This document shows positions 16,464-24,150 of a stretch of DNA of 64,000 bases, piece by piece. How positions within the stretch are numbered: the stretch's first letter is position 1; each line of letters starts with the position of its first letter. A program made the position numbers and the translations under genes. The DNA comes from Bacillus sp. S/N-304-OC-R1 (GTDB lineage Bacteria > Bacillota > Bacilli > Bacillales > Cytobacillaceae): NCBI RefSeq assembly GCF_019749375.1, contig NZ_JACWFE010000014.1, forward strand, positions 1-64,000, read 5' to 3'. The notes below the pieces were generated by a model, which was not told where the DNA came from, did not search any database, and was given only the letters and a program-made list of their open reading frames with translations.

Positions 16464-16674
16464 CGAGATATTCCGGGAGTCATCGATATATCTTGGAAGG
16501 CGCCGCTATATCTTGGAAGGCGCTGATATATCTTGGAAGTCGCCGATATATTCTGGAAGTTGCTGATATATCTTGGAAGGCGCTGATATATCCTGAAAGT
16601 CGCCGATATTTCTTGAAAGTCGCCGATATATCCTGGAAGGCGCTGATATATCCTGGAAGGCGCTGATATATCCA
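16461..16674. repeat. 20-bp tandem repeat array (10 full copies plus a partial)
   Basis: Ten contiguous 20-bp units of the form CGCTGATATATCTTGGAAGG run from 16461 to 16660, and a 14-nt partial copy follows. Changes are mostly C/T and G/T at fixed positions. Each unit holds the palindrome GATATATC. It abuts the start codon of the methyltransferase gene. In one minus frame it is free of stops and gives an 86-residue reading with a 20-residue period, ending in an ATGA overlap with the methyltransferase ATG. I regard this as probably non-coding because there is no ribosome site. Confidence 0.9.
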
Positions 16675-16852
16675 TTAAATCAATAACAAATCTATAAATA
16701 TACTCAAAAAATCTATACAAATGTACTAGAAATCCCTCTTAATGTTTGAAACACACATTAAGATTGATTATTTCACTTATAAGTATATATCAAATATTCA
16801 AAAAGTTATATGATACTCAATTACGAAATCAAAACCTCATATAATTTTTGAT

Positions 16853-16881
16853 TGACCACTTCCATTCAATCAAGGTATACT
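16853..16881 (+). promoter_or_regulatory. promoter of the MutS2-like leader
   Basis: TTGACC (16853-16858), a 17-bp spacer and TATACT (16876-16881). It places the RNA start near 16888, giving a leader of about 340 nt before the gene at 17231. Confidence 0.7.
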
Positions 16882-16920
16882 TAATTTGTATAAAAATGTA
16901 AACTCAAAGGAGTTTGTTTT

Positions 16921-16944
16921 ATGAGTGTGAATGTTCTTAACTAA
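16921..16944 (+). CDS. leader peptide MSVNVLN (upstream ORF)
   Basis: A 7-codon ORF, Met-Ser-Val-Asn-Val-Leu-Asn-stop, with a perfect AAAGGAG ribosome site (16906-16912) 8 nt upstream. Codons 5-7 (GTTCTTAAC, 16933-16941) are exactly complementary to GTTAAGAAC at 17026-17034, so a ribosome paused here would open the leader's closing helix. This is the arrangement of stall-sensing leader peptides in erm, msr, vga and bmr genes. The peptide itself matches no stalling peptide I know. Confidence 0.65.
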   Translation: MSVNVLN

Positions 16945-17094
16945 ACCGTAATTTTATACGGCCTTGATGAAAGCAAAAAACCGGATAGTTATCCGGTTTA
17001 TTAAGTATGGGCTTTTACAAGGATTGTTAAGAACACGCATCATAGCATAGAAGATTGGTCAACCAGCTATGGCATGTTTTGTCATAGCTTTTTT
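16933..17094 (+). promoter_or_regulatory. attenuator part 1: closed leader fold and terminator T1
   Basis: Helices seen are 16933-16941/17026-17034, 16946-16950/16957-16961, 16962-16966/17018-17022, 16970-16974/17011-17015 and the 10-bp hairpin 16978-16987/16990-16999. Terminator T1 is AGCTATG/CATAGCT (17065-17071/17083-17089) plus six T. The upstream CATAGC at 17041-17046 can pair with the same GCTATG (17066-17071), so it is a ready antiterminator. Confidence 0.65.
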
Positions 17095-17172
17095 GTGTGC
17101 AGAAAAGGAGTATTTCTCCTTCTTTACTGTGTACAAATTTAGGGTGCCAATACATGTTTACATTTCTTCTAG

Positions 17173-17207
17173 CCGTCATGAGCGAATTGTTCATGGCGGT
17201 TTTTTTG
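17173..17207 (+). terminator. attenuator terminator T2, just before the MutS2-like gene
   Basis: CCGTCATGA (17173-17181) pairs with TCATGGCGG (17191-17199, one G-T pair), followed by eight T. It lies between the leader peptide and the gene, only about 10 nt before its ribosome site, so it must be read through for expression. Confidence 0.8.
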
Positions 17208-17230
17208 TTTTATAAAAAGGAGGATATAAA

Positions 17231-19171
17231 ATGAATAAGCAAACAATTGATGTACTTGGCTATCAGGAAATTTTAAAAGAAATTGCGCATTTTGCAAAAA
17301 CAAACAGAGGGAAAAACACCATTCAGAAACTTCTTCCCTACCAGGATAAGTCACGGATGGAACTTTCGATAAAGGAAATAGCGGAAGCAGAAGAAATCAT
17401 TAAAATCAGCAGCAGTGTACCTATTCATACATTGGATGAAATGGAGCTTTATCTAACTCAGGCTAAAAAAGGAATTTATATTCGTGCAGATCAGTTTACT
17501 TATGTTCTTTCCTTCTTGCAGCATTGTTCCAAGCTCAAGCAATTTATGAGGGATAAGCAATATGCGGCACCGAATGTAAGCTTATATGCAGAATCCATTG
17601 GAGATGTAAGGGAGCTTGCTGAAGAAATTAACCGATGCATTCGGCACGGGCAAGTTGATCAGTATGCCTCGAGTGATCTAGCTTATTTACGAAAACAACT
17701 ATCGATATTAACCGATAAACTAAAAGACAAAGCACAGCAGCTTGTAAAGTCAAAGAAGTACTCTTCCTATTTGCAGGATACCGTCCTAGTTGAACGAAAT
17801 GGAAGAATTGCCATTTCGATTAAAAGACAATATCGGTCAAAAGTACAAGGAACCGTTCTTGATTCATCCGCTTCTGGCTCCACTCTTTATATGGAACCGG
17901 CTGAGCTTGCGTCCATTCAAGAGGAGCTCGATCTAATCCGGATGGCAGAAGAGCAGGAAACGGAGAGAATATTGTATGAATTAACCGAAAAAGTACTGGA
18001 GCATGAACATACGATTGAAATCGCCATTGAAACGATGCACCATTATGATGTTTTATTTGCCAAAGCAGCATTTAGCCAAAAAAATGGCTGCACTGCACCA
18101 TTACTGAATGAGAATTATAAAATCAATTTGAAAGAGGCAAGACACCCCATGCTTGGAGAGAAGGCAGTTCCATTGTCTATTAAATTCGGAGAGGAGCATC
18201 GTGCCTTAGTCATTACTGGGCCGAATACCGGCGGAAAGACCGTTACCCTAAAGACAGTCGGACTGCTCACCATGATGGCACAATCCGGTTTGCCTATTCC
18301 AGCTAAAACTGGAAGTGAATTAGCCATTTTTCAGCATATTTTCGTTGATATTGGGGATGGGCAAAGTATTGAACAGAACTTAAGTACTTTTAGCTCAAGG
18401 CTTGTCAATATTATTGATATTCTGCGTGTAACTAACGACCGTTCAATGGTGCTGTTAGATGAATTAGGTTCAGGGACTGACCCTAGTGAGGGGATGGCGC
18501 TTGCCATTGTTATTCTAGAGCAGCTATACAAAAAAGGGGCAACATTATTTGCCACTACCCATTATAGTGAAATGAAGGATTTTGCTGAAAAAACAAGCGG
18601 TTTTCTGAACGGCACAATGGAATTCGATATCGAAACTTTGCAGCCAACATACAGACTTCTGCTTGGACAAAGCGGAAATAGCCAAGCCTTTGATATTGCC
18701 ATCAAGCTCGGAATGCATCCGGAACTAATCGAAAAAGCTCACCTAATTACCTATAAAGACGAACGAAGCTATCGAGATGGAATGGATGAAAGCATATTGA
18801 AGGAAATAGACTATCAAAAACAAATAGCAGTTAACAAATACGCAAGAAGAACAGCTAAGAAATCATCAGCTCATTTACCTGTAGAGGCCCCTGTTTATTT
18901 TGAACAAGGCGACAATGTGTTAGTGACAGAGACAAATGAAATGGGGATTGTGTATAAAGGACCCGATTCCAAAGGTGATTATCTTGTACAGATTCAAGGA
19001 GAGAAGCGTGGGATTAACCACAAACGATTAAAACTCTATATAAAAGGGAAAGAACTATATCCGGAAAACTATGATTTCGATATTATTTTTAAGTCGAAGG
19101 AATATAGAAAAGTTAATAAACAGCAGAAAAAGAAGCATGTAGAGGATGTTTGGCTGGATGGTGAAGAATAA
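17231..19171 (+). CDS. MutS2 paralogue lacking the Smr domain
   Basis: A 646-residue MutS-family ATPase. Residues 1-300 form the MutS2-type lever/clamp helices (RKQLSILTDKLKDKAQQLV; QGTVLDSSASGSTLYMEPAEL). The ATPase has Walker A GPNTGGKT (330-337), LSTFSSRLVNI, Walker B LLDELGSGTDPSEG (D410, E411) and ATTHYSEMK. After a much shortened coiled-coil linker, a KOW-like beta domain (about 555-610: GDNVLVTETNEMGIVYKGP) follows and the protein ends basic then acidic. Ordinary Bacillus MutS2 is about 785 residues and ends in an Smr domain, which is absent here. MutS2 is known to bind collided ribosomes and split them with its ATPase. The gene lies behind an attenuator with a leader peptide, so I infer a stall-induced ribosome factor rather than mismatch repair. 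AAGGAGG precedes ATG 17231. Confidence 0.85.
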   Translation: MNKQTIDVLGYQEILKEIAHFAKTNRGKNTIQKLLPYQDKSRMELSIKEIAEAEEIIKISSSVPIHTLDEMELYLTQAKKGIYIRADQFTYVLSFLQHCSKLKQFMRDKQYAAPNVSLYAESIGDVRELAEEINRCIRHGQVDQYASSDLAYLRKQLSILTDKLKDKAQQLVKSKKYSSYLQDTVLVERNGRIAISIKRQYRSKVQGTVLDSSASGSTLYMEPAELASIQEELDLIRMAEEQETERILYELTEKVLEHEHTIEIAIETMHHYDVLFAKAAFSQKNGCTAPLLNENYKINLKEARHPMLGEKAVPLSIKFGEEHRALVITGPNTGGKTVTLKTVGLLTMMAQSGLPIPAKTGSELAIFQHIFVDIGDGQSIEQNLSTFSSRLVNIIDILRVTNDRSMVLLDELGSGTDPSEGMALAIVILEQLYKKGATLFATTHYSEMKDFAEKTSGFLNGTMEFDIETLQPTYRLLLGQSGNSQAFDIAIKLGMHPELIEKAHLITYKDERSYRDGMDESILKEIDYQKQIAVNKYARRTAKKSSAHLPVEAPVYFEQGDNVLVTETNEMGIVYKGPDSKGDYLVQIQGEKRGINHKRLKLYIKGKELYPENYDFDIIFKSKEYRKVNKQQKKKHVEDVWLDGEE

Positions 19172-19348
19172 TTTTTTCGGCTATGGGAAGCTAATATAGA
19201 TCGAGTTAACCGAGAACTTTACAACTTTACCTATTTTACCTGTTTTGGGCGGATTAATACTCTTATCGATCCCTATCCACAAATATACAGGCACGGGATT
19301 ATCACCTAACCGTGCCTTATTCTTTTCTTCGGGGATGAATAAGCTATT

Positions 19349-19705
19349 TTATACCGCAATTCTCATATCCCCAATATATAAAATAACTCGGTTAACAACA
19401 GCCATTATTCCATATATCAAGCCAAGTCCAGCATAGCCTAAGCTTAAGAGCAAAACACACGGAAGCAGAAAAATTAGAATCTCAAGCATTAAATGAGAAA
19501 TGCCTGACAATTGATAGCTAGCTTGTGGTGATCCAAATAATCCCCAAATAACTGCCACGATTATTGGAGTTCCACAGGCTAGGCACCATTTCATCACTAA
19601 TGTGTCCCCCATTTTAAATCCCCAATAACCAAATATAAAAAGTCCAAGTAGCTCGAGACCAAATCGCAGGCCAATGTTAATTAGCTTTAAGCCTTCCAAC
19701 AACAT
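19349..19705 (-). CDS. yrdB: YrdB family (DUF2568) membrane protein
   Basis: A 118-residue protein with four membrane helices and the family pattern LRFGLELLGLFIFGYWGF near the N-terminus and WGLFGSP in the middle. ATG 19705 is preferred, with GAGGAG 8 nt upstream; the GTG at 19714 overlaps the TetR stop. It is the third gene of a MBL-TetR-YrdB operon. Function unknown. Confidence 0.8.
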   Translation of the reverse strand: MLLEGLKLINIGLRFGLELLGLFIFGYWGFKMGDTLVMKWCLACGTPIIVAVIWGLFGSPQASYQLSGISHLMLEILIFLLPCVLLLSLGYAGLGLIYGIMAVVNRVILYIGDMRIAV

Positions 19706-19710
19706 TAAGC

Positions 19711-20295
19711 TCACTCCTCTATTCCACTGTTATCATGAGTATGCAAACCATTAATAAAAGTGTTAATCAAAATTAAAAAGCTCTTATCCGTTTCAATCGG
19801 CATGCCAAAGCCCCCCGTTTGTTCGATTGAAGCAAAGCCGTGCAGAATACTTCTTAATCCTCGAACCATATGAATGGCTTTCTCCTTCTCAAGCTGATAT
19901 GCTTGCAAAACTTGTAAAGCTAGCCCCACGATAGACTGCTGCGCCTCCTGTAATTCATTATCTTCCCTGTCAACAAAACTGCAGGTTGCCTGATAAAGAC
20001 CAGGATGTTGTCTTACAAATTGAAGATATGCCCATCCAACTGATCGGATTGCTTCATCCCCAGAGCGCCCTACTGCTGCTTGAAGCAAAGACCCATAGAG
20101 CTTCTTCGTTCCATAAATGGCTAGCTTTTGTTTTAATTCATTCAAACCATTCACATGATTGTATAAAGATGGCGGACGAATCTCCAGTTCTTCAGCCAGC
20201 ATGCCAAGTGAAAGCTGATCTAACCCATGATCATCTATTAATTGTGTTGCTTTTTCTAGAATGATAGATAAATCTATTTTTATTCGACGAGACAA
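19711..20295 (-). CDS. TetR family transcription regulator
   Basis: A 194-residue regulator. I place the start at TTG 20295, 1 nt after the stop of the metallo-hydrolase gene and 7 nt after GGAGGT; longer in-frame starts overlap that gene. The N-terminal helix-turn-helix reads LSLGMLAEELEIRPPSLYNHV. The C-terminal part is of the WHG/TetR_C type (residues 80-190). A 19-bp palindrome in the operon promoter (21056-21074) is the likely autoregulatory operator. It probably controls its own operon and perhaps the adjacent MFS gene. Confidence 0.88.
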   Translation of the reverse strand: MSRRIKIDLSIILEKATQLIDDHGLDQLSLGMLAEELEIRPPSLYNHVNGLNELKQKLAIYGTKKLYGSLLQAAVGRSGDEAIRSVGWAYLQFVRQHPGLYQATCSFVDREDNELQEAQQSIVGLALQVLQAYQLEKEKAIHMVRGLRSILHGFASIEQTGGFGMPIETDKSFLILINTFINGLHTHDNSGIEE

Positions 20296-20296
20296 T

Positions 20297-21013
20297 TTAT
20301 TTACCTCCGTTACTATTTTTCTCAGCCTTTTCAATTGCTTTTTCCATAAGTGCAATTGGATGCTCAATCATTTTCCCGTGTCCAGCCGCAAGCATGCTTG
20401 GCTGGCAAGCAAGCAATCTACGTGCACTTGCAAGTGAACTTTCTTTATCCCAAGTGGCTAAAGCGGGGAATGGGAATAAAGGCTTCACTACACCCGAAAC
20501 AGCCAATCCGCCCCTAGTTTGAAAAGCATCCCCAACAATTAAACTGCTGTTTCGCGTGTCTAAAAGTGAGATGGAGCCTGGTGTATGTCCTGGTGTTAGA
20601 ATAACCTCCAATGACCCAATCCGATCTCCTTCATGTAGCAGCCTATCAGGCCTAGTCACAATATTTTTTGGAATCCCCCCTCGAATCGGGACAATTTTTT
20701 CGTTTGGCATTAAGGAAACATCCCCAAATAACAAACGGGAATCTCTAGACGAAATACTGACCTCTACTTCTGGCAAAAGCTCTTTTAACACATCTAATGA
20801 ACCTACATGATCTCCATGAGCATGTGTTAAAACGATATTCTTTATAGATTTCCCAATAGTATCAGCTGCCTTCAATATGCTTTTAGAGCTATATGGCAAT
20901 GCTGCATCAACTAAGGTTAATCCATCATTCTCTTCAACTAAATAACAATTCACTGGAAATAAACGCGGCATGAAAGCTAATTGATAAACAGATTGCACCT
21001 TCGTTATTTTCAT
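20297..21013 (-). CDS. metallo-beta-lactamase fold hydrolase
   Basis: A 238-residue hydrolase with the HAHGDHVGS motif (HXHXDH, about residue 62), the loop LTPGHTPGSISLLD, and ALIVGDAFQ-like VGDAFQTRGG, with a final His in AAGHG. This is a binuclear zinc or iron site of the glyoxalase II/lactonase class. Substrate unknown; not a true beta-lactamase by context. First gene of the operon with TetR and YrdB. Confidence 0.88.
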   Translation of the reverse strand: MKITKVQSVYQLAFMPRLFPVNCYLVEENDGLTLVDAALPYSSKSILKAADTIGKSIKNIVLTHAHGDHVGSLDVLKELLPEVEVSISSRDSRLLFGDVSLMPNEKIVPIRGGIPKNIVTRPDRLLHEGDRIGSLEVILTPGHTPGSISLLDTRNSSLIVGDAFQTRGGLAVSGVVKPLFPFPALATWDKESSLASARRLLACQPSMLAAGHGKMIEHPIALMEKAIEKAEKNSNGGK

Positions 21014-21052
21014 TGTTTATCATATCCTTCCGTCAAACTAATCTAATTATTA

Positions 21053-21081
21053 TTTTAACTAATGCGATTAGTTATTGTCAA
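21053..21081 (-). promoter_or_regulatory. promoter with TetR-type operator in its spacer
   Basis: The minus strand shows -35 TTGACA (21081-21076) and an AT-rich -10 (TTAAAA, 21058-21053). Between them lies the palindrome TAACTAAT-CGC-ATTAGTTA (21074-21056), the usual size of a TetR-family operator and placed to block RNA polymerase. Confidence 0.6.
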
Positions 21082-21101
21082 TGCCCTCCTTGAAAAAAAT
21101 G

Positions 21102-21142
21102 AAAAAGGTGTTAGTAAGTAACCGTTTTACTTACTAACACCC
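21102..21142 (-). terminator. terminator of the MFS gene
   Basis: A 14-bp perfect stem (21107-21120/21129-21142, GGTGTTAGTAAGTA type) is followed on the minus strand by a T-rich tail (21106-21102). It separates the MFS gene from the MBL-TetR-YrdB operon. Confidence 0.85.
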
Positions 21143-21144
21143 TC

Positions 21145-22374
21145 CTATGAAACATCTTTAACCTCCGATACCAATGAGCTTCCTTTTCTACACAAGCACA
21201 GCTGAATGAAGCCAAACAGTGAAGAAATGAGCATTAAAGAGCCTGACAGTATATACACCAGACGAACGCCTATTATATCTGTTAATATCCCGATGCCCAC
21301 TATTGAAAGTACAAAAACAAACTGTACAAGGGTTGACTTGGCTGCAAGAATTCTTGTTAATGTCCCTTCGTCCGCACTATTTTGAAACATTGTTTCCTGA
21401 GCCAAATCTCTAATTTGAAACGAAGGACCCATTAGTATTACTAGTAACAAAGCAAGTAATGGATAGGATACAAAACCGTATGCAAAGGTGAATAAACCAA
21501 AAGCTGCTGAGCCTAATAACATCAGTCCCGTTAAACGTCCCTGCATATATTTTGAAAACCGATAGACAAATACCCCACCGATAATCGCTCCAAAATAATA
21601 ACCCCCGTTAATATATCCCCACCAAGCTTCCCCTTTTCCCAGCGCCTCTTTTACATAAGCAAGCGTGACGGCACCAATCCAAATTGAACCGACAAACGTT
21701 TCTATTAATTCCATGATCACAATAACTCTTAATCCTTGATGAAGAAATAATAGCTTCCACCCTGAGGTTAATCTGCTCATCATTCCTTCTGAAGCTGAGA
21801 TTCATGTTTTACGTTCGATCTTAATAAAAAACAGCCCCATCACCGACAAGGCTAGTAAAACCATAGTAATTATTAGAGTGGTTTGCTTTCCTAAAAACGC
21901 TAATAACGCTCCCCCAAACGTCCAAACCGAAAATAAAAAAGTTTGATCAACACTTGAAATTAGACTGTTTGCTTTAACCCGAGAATGCTCAGGTACAACA
22001 GCTTTCACAATGGTGCTTTTCACCGGTGAGAAAAACCCAATAAAAAAAGAGATAAAAAATAATAAAATAAAAAACCAGATCATAGTTATGGAAGTCAGCT
22101 GCAGCTGAAATAAAATAAATAATCCTGATAATAATAACAATTGTGCTGCTTGAGAAAAAATTAACAGAGTGTTGAGCCTGAATCGATCTGAAATAGATGG
22201 CAAGAATATTCCGCTTATCATTCTTGATATGACACTTATGAAAGTGACCGTTGCCGATAACGCTGTTGATCCTGTTTCATTGTACAAATGCAGCACAATA
22301 ACCATCGTGTATAAGGCAAATCCTAGATTAGTAGCGGTTTGGCTTACTAACAAAGAATAAAACGAACGGTTCAA
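21145..22374 (-). pseudogene. MFS transporter split by an in-frame TGA
   Basis: A single reading frame of about 410 codons interrupted once, at TGA 21804-21802. The first part (22374-21802, 190 residues, TTG start with GGAGGA) holds helices 1-6 ending FFIKIERKT. The second part (21783-21145, 212 residues, starting MMSRLTSGWKLLF) holds helices 7-12. Only six codons separate the stop from the next in-frame ATG, and the break falls in the central cytoplasmic loop. It resembles drug/macrolide-efflux MFS_3 type transporters. It may be inactive, but in other MFS permeases (LacY) two halves made separately can assemble, and AAGGA lies just before the second ATG. A sequencing error is also possible. 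Confidence 0.75.
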
Positions 22375-22450
22375 AACAAATCCTCCGATGTTTAAGTTAA
22401 ATCGTACTTTTATAGCCTATGAATTATTTATAACCCCCTTAAAACTACTA

Positions 22451-22855
22451 TTAAATCCCTTTATTATCACGAAGTTCTACAATGGTTCCTTCGGGTGCCC
22501 TTACCTTACACAAGAATCCATTTTCAACTTGATAAATAGGCATGTTATTTTTTAATAGAAATTCTGCTCCTAAATTTTGAAGACGGGCTACTTCTTCATC
22601 TAAGTTTTCAACCCATATACAAAAGTGAGCGATTCCTTGGCTGTTTGAAACTGATTCCCCCAGTGATTCTCCCTTTTTTCCCGTCTGAAGTTCAATATAA
22701 AAAGTGCCTAATTGCAGCCAAGTATTATAATCACGGCCATGAAAATTTGGCGATTCCTGTACCAATTTAAAACCTAGCCCCTCGGTGTAAAATTTAATAG
22801 AATCAGTATATGTATTCGTCTGGATGCAAATATGATGAACAAAGCTTTGGGACAT
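22451..22855 (-). CDS. VOC family (glyoxalase/bleomycin-resistance fold) protein
   Basis: A 134-residue single-domain protein with two beta-alpha-beta-beta-beta modules. Key segments: HHICIQTNTYTDSIKFYTEGLGFKL (metal His at the front), TFYIELQTG (Glu), HFCIWVENLDEEV and GTIVELRD (Glu near C-terminus). Together these fit a four-ligand metal site of glyoxalase-like enzymes. Substrate unknown. Monocistronic, AGAGGA ribosome site. Confidence 0.82.
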   Translation of the reverse strand: MSQSFVHHICIQTNTYTDSIKFYTEGLGFKLVQESPNFHGRDYNTWLQLGTFYIELQTGKKGESLGESVSNSQGIAHFCIWVENLDEEVARLQNLGAEFLLKNNMPIYQVENGFLCKVRAPEGTIVELRDNKGI

Positions 22856-22975
22856 TTTCAGGATCCTCTTTTCAATAATAATATGAAGCTAATTTTTACA
22901 TAGAGCTATAGATGTTCTTTTTTTGTTTTCTTGATAATTCCCCTCCTATTTTAAAGGTATACTATGAATTAGTGA

Positions 22976-23500
22976 TTATCCCTCTTTTTCAAAGTAATTC
23001 ATAATGGTTCTATTATTCGTTACAACCAATACCTTCTCGCTATATACCCTATATGTATTAAAAAAATTTGGCTTTCCTACTTCCTCAAAATGTCTATTCC
23101 ATTTAAACATCTTAAAGAAAATATTAATGGTCGGCTTATAATTCGACTTTTCCAACTTAAGCTTTTGTAGCAAGAACCTTTTAATGATTCTCAAAGTTCT
23201 TATTGTATATGGGGAATCGAGAAAAATAATTAAATCTGCACTATGAAAGCTATTTGCTACCCATTTCTCGTTATGTACTCCCTCAATAATCCAGGCTTCA
23301 GTTTGAATAATTTCATTTAAATACTCTTTTCTTTCTATTTCTGTTCTTCTCATATCCCCAGATTCATTCCTTTTCCAGACGACATTATCTAATTCAAAAA
23401 ATGGTATATTCAGATTGGCAGATAGCCATTTTGCTAATGTTGTTTTTCCACTGCCAACCGAACCAATGATATGTATTCTTTTTGCATTCCCTTTTTCCAA
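22976..23500 (-). CDS. P-loop kinase-like protein (FlaR/adenylate-kinase type)
   Basis: A 174-residue P-loop NTPase with IIGSVGSGKTTLAKWLS (Walker A, about residue 12) and LIIFLDSPYTIRTLRIIKR. These match proteins annotated DNA topology modulation protein FlaR, which are probably small-molecule or nucleotide kinases. PFFELDNVVWKRN follows the first helix, the region that binds the phosphate acceptor in such kinases. Start is TTG 23500 with AGGTGA. True substrate unknown. Confidence 0.75.
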   Translation of the reverse strand: MEKGNAKRIHIIGSVGSGKTTLAKWLSANLNIPFFELDNVVWKRNESGDMRRTEIERKEYLNEIIQTEAWIIEGVHNEKWVANSFHSADLIIFLDSPYTIRTLRIIKRFLLQKLKLEKSNYKPTINIFFKMFKWNRHFEEVGKPNFFNTYRVYSEKVLVVTNNRTIMNYFEKEG

Positions 23501-23594
23501 TTGAGATCACCTGCCCAATAAGTTACTCATACCTTATTCTTTAGTCTATCTGTGATCTCCTTGTAAACTGTTAGAGTATTTCCTGCTTTATATG

Positions 23595-23948
23595 TTACTT
23601 CCTTTTCTGCTGAATAAGCCCAAACCCTAACCCAACTGGATCCACCAAGTATGCAAGATAAAAATCATCAAATTCCATTTTGTCTCTAGCCACCATCGCT
23701 CCATTTTCTTTTGCCTTAGAGATTGCCTCATCAATGGAATCCACTTCAATTTGGATTCGTGTGCCGTGGGGATAATCATGTGGCCCTTTACTAATTCCTC
23801 CATTAATCCCCTTATTATTGCTGCTAGTAGTGACTTCCGAATAACCCCAATGCGGCTCCGCCACCTTCCAGCCAAATACTTTTGAATAAAACTGGGCAGC
23901 TTTTTCTGGCTCCTGACTGTTTAACTCAAACCCAATCACTCTTCCCAT
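23595..23948 (-). CDS. VOC family protein
   Basis: A 117-residue protein resembling small VOC proteins of the PhnB/YdfO-like class: IGFELNSQEPEKAAQFYSKV, FGWKV, INGGISKGPHDYPHGTRIQ and a C-terminal DPVGLGFGLIQQ. It is half the two-domain size of many dioxygenases but complete for a single-module VOC protein. Metal ligands are not obvious. Substrate unknown. Confidence 0.78.
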   Translation of the reverse strand: MGRVIGFELNSQEPEKAAQFYSKVFGWKVAEPHWGYSEVTTSSNNKGINGGISKGPHDYPHGTRIQIEVDSIDEAISKAKENGAMVARDKMEFDDFYLAYLVDPVGLGFGLIQQKRK

Positions 23949-24150
23949 CCTAATAACCTGCTTTCATATAGTTTTTTTAAACTTTAATTTAACTTCTCTA
24001 TTTTCTATAAAATACCTTTATTCGTAATTAAAAGCTTTTAGTGACAATATTGTAAGAACTTATAGCACTCTTGTAATCTTTTTCACTATCTCCAAATGAC
24101 GATCTTCATTAAGATTAGTGAAAATAGACTCGTCGAGGAGTGTTTTTAGA

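Noticed and set aside
16460..16720. 86-residue protein encoded by the 20-bp array
   Set aside because: No ribosome site, composition set entirely by the repeat; openness follows from the unit lacking stops. Kept only as a finding to test.
17820..18555. Minus-strand ORFs inside the MutS2-like gene
   Set aside because: They mirror the coding strand, have no ribosome sites and resemble no known family.
20297..21013. Beta-lactamase
   Set aside because: The metal motif is common to the whole MBL fold; length and context fit a general hydrolase.
21802..21804. Selenocysteine or programmed read-through at the MFS TGA
   Set aside because: No SECIS-like hairpin seen after the TGA and no reason for selenocysteine in an MFS loop.
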